Positions 7,315-10,345 of a stretch of DNA of 10,345 nt are shown here, piece by piece; position 1 is the stretch's first letter, and each line of letters opens with the position of its first letter. Where the stretch lies: positions 6,145 through 16,489 of the forward strand of contig JAPLDN010000262.1 in NCBI GenBank assembly GCA_026391755.1, given 5' to 3'. The translations under genes and the position numbers were made by a program. The notes under the pieces are model-generated. The model worked only from the letters and a program-made list of their open reading frames with translations. It did no database searches and was not told the origin of the DNA. The stretch comes from Bacteroidota bacterium (GTDB taxonomy: Bacteria > Bacteroidota > Bacteroidia > Bacteroidales > FEN-979).

Positions 7315-8388
7315 ATGAAATTCAACATTTTAGTGGTTAACCCAAGGGATAAGGTTACCCAGATCGCAGTCTACAACAATTACAAACTTCTTTACATTAA
7401 CAACAGGTATCATACATCCGACGAGCTTTCAGGATTTGAGACGATCTATGACCAGCTGGAATTACGCAAACAAATCGTGCTGAAGGAACTTCAGAATAAT
7501 GAGTTTGATCTAAGCGAAGTAAAGGTTGTGATCTCCCGCGGAGGCCTTGTGAAGCCTGTTAGTTCGGGCGTTTATGCAGTAAACGAAGCCCTGAAGCACG
7601 ACCTGAAAAACAGTCCGGTCGGCATTGATATTATTAATCTCGGCGGATTGCTTGCCGATGCCGTTTCGGCGGAGATCCCTGGCTCAAAGGCTATGATTGC
7701 CGATCCCACGGTTGTTGATGAAATGGAGGATGTTGCGCGTATTACCGGTTCGCCCGGCATTGAGAGGAAATCTATCTTCCATGCCCTTAACCAGAAGGCT
7801 ATCGCGAAACTCTTTGCCGAAAGCCAGAACATGAAATATGAGGACCTGAACCTGATCGTTGCACATATGGGCAACGGGACAACGATAGGGGCTCACCGCA
7901 AAGGCCGTGTTATTGACGTAAACCAGGGATTTGAAGGAGACGGCCCGTTCTCGATGATCCGCAGCGGAAGCCTTCCACTGGGCGATATAGTAAAAATGTG
8001 CCTGGTCGATAAAAAGCCTGCCGAGGAAGTGTATTGCCTTCTGACCCATTGCGGAGGCATCAGGGCTCACCTGGGGACTACCGACCTCAGCGCTATAGAA
8101 TTCCGTATCAAGAGCGGCGATGAAAAAGCAAAAAGGATCATGGACGCCATGGCATACCAGGTTTCTAAATGCATTGGCGAAATGTATGTGGTGCTGAAAG
8201 GCGAGGTTGATGCGATACTGCTAACCGGTGAGATCGCACATTCGGAGAGGGTGATCGATTTCATTATCGAGCATGTAAAGAAACTTGCCAAGGTCGTTGT
8301 GTACCCCGGCGATAACGAGATCCAGGCAATGGCCGCGAATGCGTTACGGGTGGTGCAGGGTGAGATGGTTGTGAATGAATATAAGTGA
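7315..8388 (+). CDS. Divergent butyrate kinase-like protein (acetate/butyrate kinase, ASKHA family)
   Basis: At 357 residues from the ATG at 7315 it matches normal butyrate kinases in length. An in-frame ATG at 7255 would add 20 residues translated from the end of icmF and is rejected; the family N-terminus (M-K-F-N-I-L-V-V-N-P) begins at 7315 after an A-rich stretch. Butyrate kinase transfers phosphate between butyryl-phosphate and ADP. Family landmarks include R-G-G-L-V-K-P, V-D-E-M-E-D-V-A-R-I-T-G with Asp130 in the preceding A-D-P (catalytic Asp position), I-E-R-K-S-I-F-H-A-L-N-Q-K-A, E-D-L-N-L-I-V-A-H-M-G and K-G-R-V-I-D-V-N, with Arg216 at the usual R-S-G. The N-terminal phosphate motif, normally N-P-G-S-T-S-T-K, reads N-P-R-D-K-V-T-Q. 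G-G-G at 186-188 is G-N-G, and T-G-G near 306 is T-G-E. The fold is secure; kinase activity is uncertain. It starts 16 bases after icmF. Confidence 0.88.
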   Translation: MKFNILVVNPRDKVTQIAVYNNYKLLYINNRYHTSDELSGFETIYDQLELRKQIVLKELQNNEFDLSEVKVVISRGGLVKPVSSGVYAVNEALKHDLKNSPVGIDIINLGGLLADAVSAEIPGSKAMIADPTVVDEMEDVARITGSPGIERKSIFHALNQKAIAKLFAESQNMKYEDLNLIVAHMGNGTTIGAHRKGRVIDVNQGFEGDGPFSMIRSGSLPLGDIVKMCLVDKKPAEEVYCLLTHCGGIRAHLGTTDLSAIEFRIKSGDEKAKRIMDAMAYQVSKCIGEMYVVLKGEVDAILLTGEIAHSERVIDFIIEHVKKLAKVVVYPGDNEIQAMAANALRVVQGEMVVNEYK

Positions 8389-9230
8389 AATTACACGTCA
8401 TAAATACCGGTAATATCAAGCTTGACGGCGGCGCTATGTTCGGGGTCGTACCCAAGGTGATATGGAGCAAGCTGTATCCCTGCGACGATAACAATCTCTG
8501 CAACTGGAGCATGCGCTGCCTGCTTGTTGAAGATGGTGAACGTAAGATCCTTATTGATTGCGGGATTGGGGATAAGCAAAGCGAAAAATTCTTTTCAAAC
8601 TATTACCTGAACGGTGACGACAGCCTGGATAAATCCCTTGCTGCTGTTGGTTTTACTGCGGATGACATCACGGATGTGATCCTGACCCACCTTCATTTTG
8701 ATCATTGCGGGGGTGCTGTAAAATGGAATGACGACCACTCTGATTATATTCCCGCCTTTAACAATGCGACTTACTGGACCAGCCGCCGGCATTGGGACTG
8801 GGCCACGAGCCCTAATAACAGGGAGAAGGCTTCATTCCTGAAAGAGAACATCCTGCCTTTACAGGAAAAAGGGAAGCTGAACCTGGTAGAGACAGATAGC
8901 GGGATATTGCCTGGTATCAGGCTCCGTATGTTTCACGGGCATACCGAAGGGCAGGTCATTCCTCACATAAGGTATGGCGACAAGACCATTGTGTACATGG
9001 CCGATCTTCTGCCTTCGGCAGCGCATATACCTTTGCCTTACGTGATGTCATACGACACACGTCCATTGATCACGCTTGACGAAAAGGAAGCATTCATGAA
9101 AGAAGCTGCAGAGAACGGCTATATTCTCTTTTTTGAGCACGACATTCTGCACGAATGTTGCACGGTACAGGAAACCGAAAAGGGAGTGAGGCTGAAAGAG
9201 GCATTCCCGCTGGCAGCGGTTTTATTATAG
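8385..9230 (+). CDS. Metallo-beta-lactamase-fold hydrolase (MBL superfamily)
   Basis: The protein has 281 residues and starts at GTG 8385. It overlaps the kinase stop as GTGA, an arrangement typical of translational coupling, and no ATG fits the frame before 8436. The di-metal site is complete: T-H102-L-H104-F-D106-H107-C-G-G (H-x-H-x-D-H), His186 in F-H-G-H-T-E-G-Q, bridging Asp207 in Y-M-A-D-L-L, and His252 in F-F-E-H-D. There is no signal peptide, so it is cytoplasmic. The H-T-E-G-Q variant and overall layout resemble the lactonase/YtnP-like and general MBL hydrolase groups rather than beta-lactamases or RNase Z. The substrate cannot be read from sequence. Its place as last gene of a C4 acyl-CoA operon makes thioester or acyl-ester hydrolysis a reasonable guess, but only a guess. 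Confidence 0.92.
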   Translation: MKLHVINTGNIKLDGGAMFGVVPKVIWSKLYPCDDNNLCNWSMRCLLVEDGERKILIDCGIGDKQSEKFFSNYYLNGDDSLDKSLAAVGFTADDITDVILTHLHFDHCGGAVKWNDDHSDYIPAFNNATYWTSRRHWDWATSPNNREKASFLKENILPLQEKGKLNLVETDSGILPGIRLRMFHGHTEGQVIPHIRYGDKTIVYMADLLPSAAHIPLPYVMSYDTRPLITLDEKEAFMKEAAENGYILFFEHDILHECCTVQETEKGVRLKEAFPLAAVLL

Positions 9231-9281
9231 GACCTGCCACAACCACCGTGGCCTTTCCGGGCTCACGATCTGCCATTACTT

Positions 9282-9301
9282 GTTTTAACGGATTGTAAAA
9301 C
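9282..9301. other. Short A+T inverted repeat between the MBL gene and the membrane-protein gene
   Basis: GTTTTA (9282-9287) and TAAAAC (9296-9301) are perfect inverted copies around an 8-base centre, 18 bases before the ATG at 9320. It lacks a G+C stem and T tract, so it is not an intrinsic terminator. It could be an operator for the next gene or chance in an A+T-rich gap. I see no TAnnTTTG promoter in this 89-base gap. Confidence 0.25.
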
Positions 9302-9319
9302 ACTGTAAATGGGTATGCT

Positions 9320-10345
9320 ATGAATGAATATCTTGATAAGACAGACAAGCTTCTGGAGAAATTGTCGGAGCTGATGAAAAGACAGGAGTCTTTTCAGGAA
9401 GAGATCGAGGAACTAAGGCAGGAGATAAAGTCACTGGCTTCGTCAGAACCGCCTCCCCTGGTCATTGAGCAGGCAGTGGAACAGGCCGTGGTCATCAACG
9501 AAATACCTGTTACTGTTGAGGAAAACGAGAAGGTTGAAAAAGAGGAACCGGTTTCAGCGAAGGAAGTACCTGAGCTCTGGAATGAAGCTGTCAGAAGAGT
9601 TCTCAGCGGGGCAGAGAATGGGCCAAAAGCAAAGTCCAACCTTGAGAAATTCATAGGCGAGAACCTGATCAACAAGATAGGTATCGTGATCCTGGTGATC
9701 GGCGTGGGGATAGGAGCCAAATATGCTATCGACCATGATCTGATAAGTCCGTGGACAAGGATCATTCTCGGATACATCCTTGGTTTGGGATTACTGGGAT
9801 TCGCCATCCGCCTTAAAAAAGAATATTTAAGTTTCAGTGCAGTCCTGCTCAGCGGATCAATGGCTATAATGTATTTCATCACTTTTGCTGCATTCAGTTT
9901 TTATGCTCTTATCCCGCTCGCTCTGACCTTTGCCCTAATGGTTTTATTCACCGTCTTCACTGTGGCGGCTGCAGTGTATTACGACAGGCAGGTCATAGCC
10001 CATATTGGTCTGGTTGGTGCTTATGCCGTTCCCTTCCTTTTAAGCGACGGGTCGGGAAAGGTTGTTATCCTGTTCAGTTACATGGCCATTATCAATCTCG
10101 GAATTCTTGTCATTGCGTTCAGGAAATACTGGAAACTCCTGTATTATTCTTCTTTCCTGTTAAGCTGGCTGATCTTCATTACCTGGTTCGTGCCGAAGTA
10201 TGATAATGTGATCCATTTCGGCCTGGCATGGATTTTTATTTGCATCTTCTTTGTAACGTTTTATGTCATTTTTCTTGCCTATAAACTTCTGAAGACTGAA
10301 AAATTCAGGATTGACGACATAGTCTTGTTGCTGGCGAATTCTGCT
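9320..10345 (+). CDS. Multi-pass membrane protein of DUF2339 type, 3' partial
   Basis: An open frame of 342 codons runs from ATG 9320 to the window end with no stop. The ATG is the first in frame after the TAA at 9296. Residues 1-40 form a Leu/Glu/Lys-rich coiled coil (K-L-L-E-K-L-S-E-L through E-E-L-R-Q-E-I-K). Residues 41-90 are an acidic, Val/Pro/Glu-rich spacer. From about 114 the segment F-I-G-E-N-L-I-N-K-I-G-I is the characteristic opening of DUF2339 proteins. About eight hydrophobic helices follow, with polar breaks such as Y-A-I-D-H-D-L-I-S-P-W-T and Y-D-R-Q-V-I-A-H. DUF2339 proteins are large predicted inner-membrane proteins of unknown function, often over 700 residues, so much of the gene probably lies to the right. 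The 89-base gap and change of theme suggest it is not part of the C4 operon. Confidence 0.85.
   Translation, partial: MNEYLDKTDKLLEKLSELMKRQESFQEEIEELRQEIKSLASSEPPPLVIEQAVEQAVVINEIPVTVEENEKVEKEEPVSAKEVPELWNEAVRRVLSGAENGPKAKSNLEKFIGENLINKIGIVILVIGVGIGAKYAIDHDLISPWTRIILGYILGLGLLGFAIRLKKEYLSFSAVLLSGSMAIMYFITFAAFSFYALIPLALTFALMVLFTVFTVAAAVYYDRQVIAHIGLVGAYAVPFLLSDGSGKVVILFSYMAIINLGILVIAFRKYWKLLYYSSFLLSWLIFITWFVPKYDNVIHFGLAWIFICIFFVTFYVIFLAYKLLKTEKFRIDDIVLLLANSA

Noticed and set aside
9236..9252. GCCAC/GTGGC hairpin after the MBL gene as a terminator
   Set aside because: The stem is only 5 bp with a 7-base loop, and CTTTCC follows rather than a T tract. It is too weak to call.

Overview
The window looks like the chromosome of an anaerobic or facultative Bacteroidota (Bacteroidales-like) bacterium. 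A Bacteroidota-type promoter (TTTG, 19-base spacer, TATCTTTG, the TAnnTTTG -7 class) sits in front of the main operon. Starts are preceded by A-rich or featureless sequence rather than Shine-Dalgarno sites. The gene content is typical of amino-acid or short-chain fatty-acid fermentation. Every gene I can support is on the + strand, and gene density is high.

Layout: (1) 1-1946, the 3' three quarters of an NDP-forming acyl-CoA synthetase fused to a GNAT acetyltransferase domain (Pat/PatZ-like architecture), open at the left edge. (2) 1988-2566, a small secreted protein with a lipocalin-like fold interrupted by a Pro/Ala/Gly/Ser-rich insert, followed by a clean intrinsic terminator at 2584-2608. 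(3) A new transcription unit from the promoter at 2618-2648: short-chain acyl-CoA dehydrogenase (2666-3811), fused isobutyryl-CoA mutase IcmF (3822-7298), a divergent butyrate-kinase-like protein (7315-8388) and a metallo-beta-lactamase-fold hydrolase (8385-9230). Gaps are 10 and 16 bases, then a 4-base GTGA overlap, so this is almost certainly one operon. (4) After an 89-base gap, the N-terminal 342 residues of a multi-pass DUF2339-type membrane protein that runs off the right edge.

Together the operon reads as a C4 acyl-CoA module. IcmF interconverts isobutyryl-CoA (from valine) and n-butyryl-CoA. The dehydrogenase links butyryl-CoA with crotonyl-CoA. The kinase homolog and the upstream acyl-CoA synthetase are enzymes of the acyl-CoA to free acid step that yields ATP. 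No phosphotransbutyrylase is present in the window.

The most unusual signal is in icmF. The linker between the B12-binding domain and the GTPase chaperone domain is encoded by two adjacent heptanucleotide tandem repeats: about four copies of GATGCGA, then six perfect copies of GGATCCC. Seven is not a multiple of three, and gain or loss of one copy runs into a stop codon within about 55 bases. This is therefore a candidate phase-variable (slipped-strand) switch in a central-metabolism enzyme. The second notable point is the butyrate kinase homolog, which has lost most of the conserved N-terminal phosphate-binding signature.
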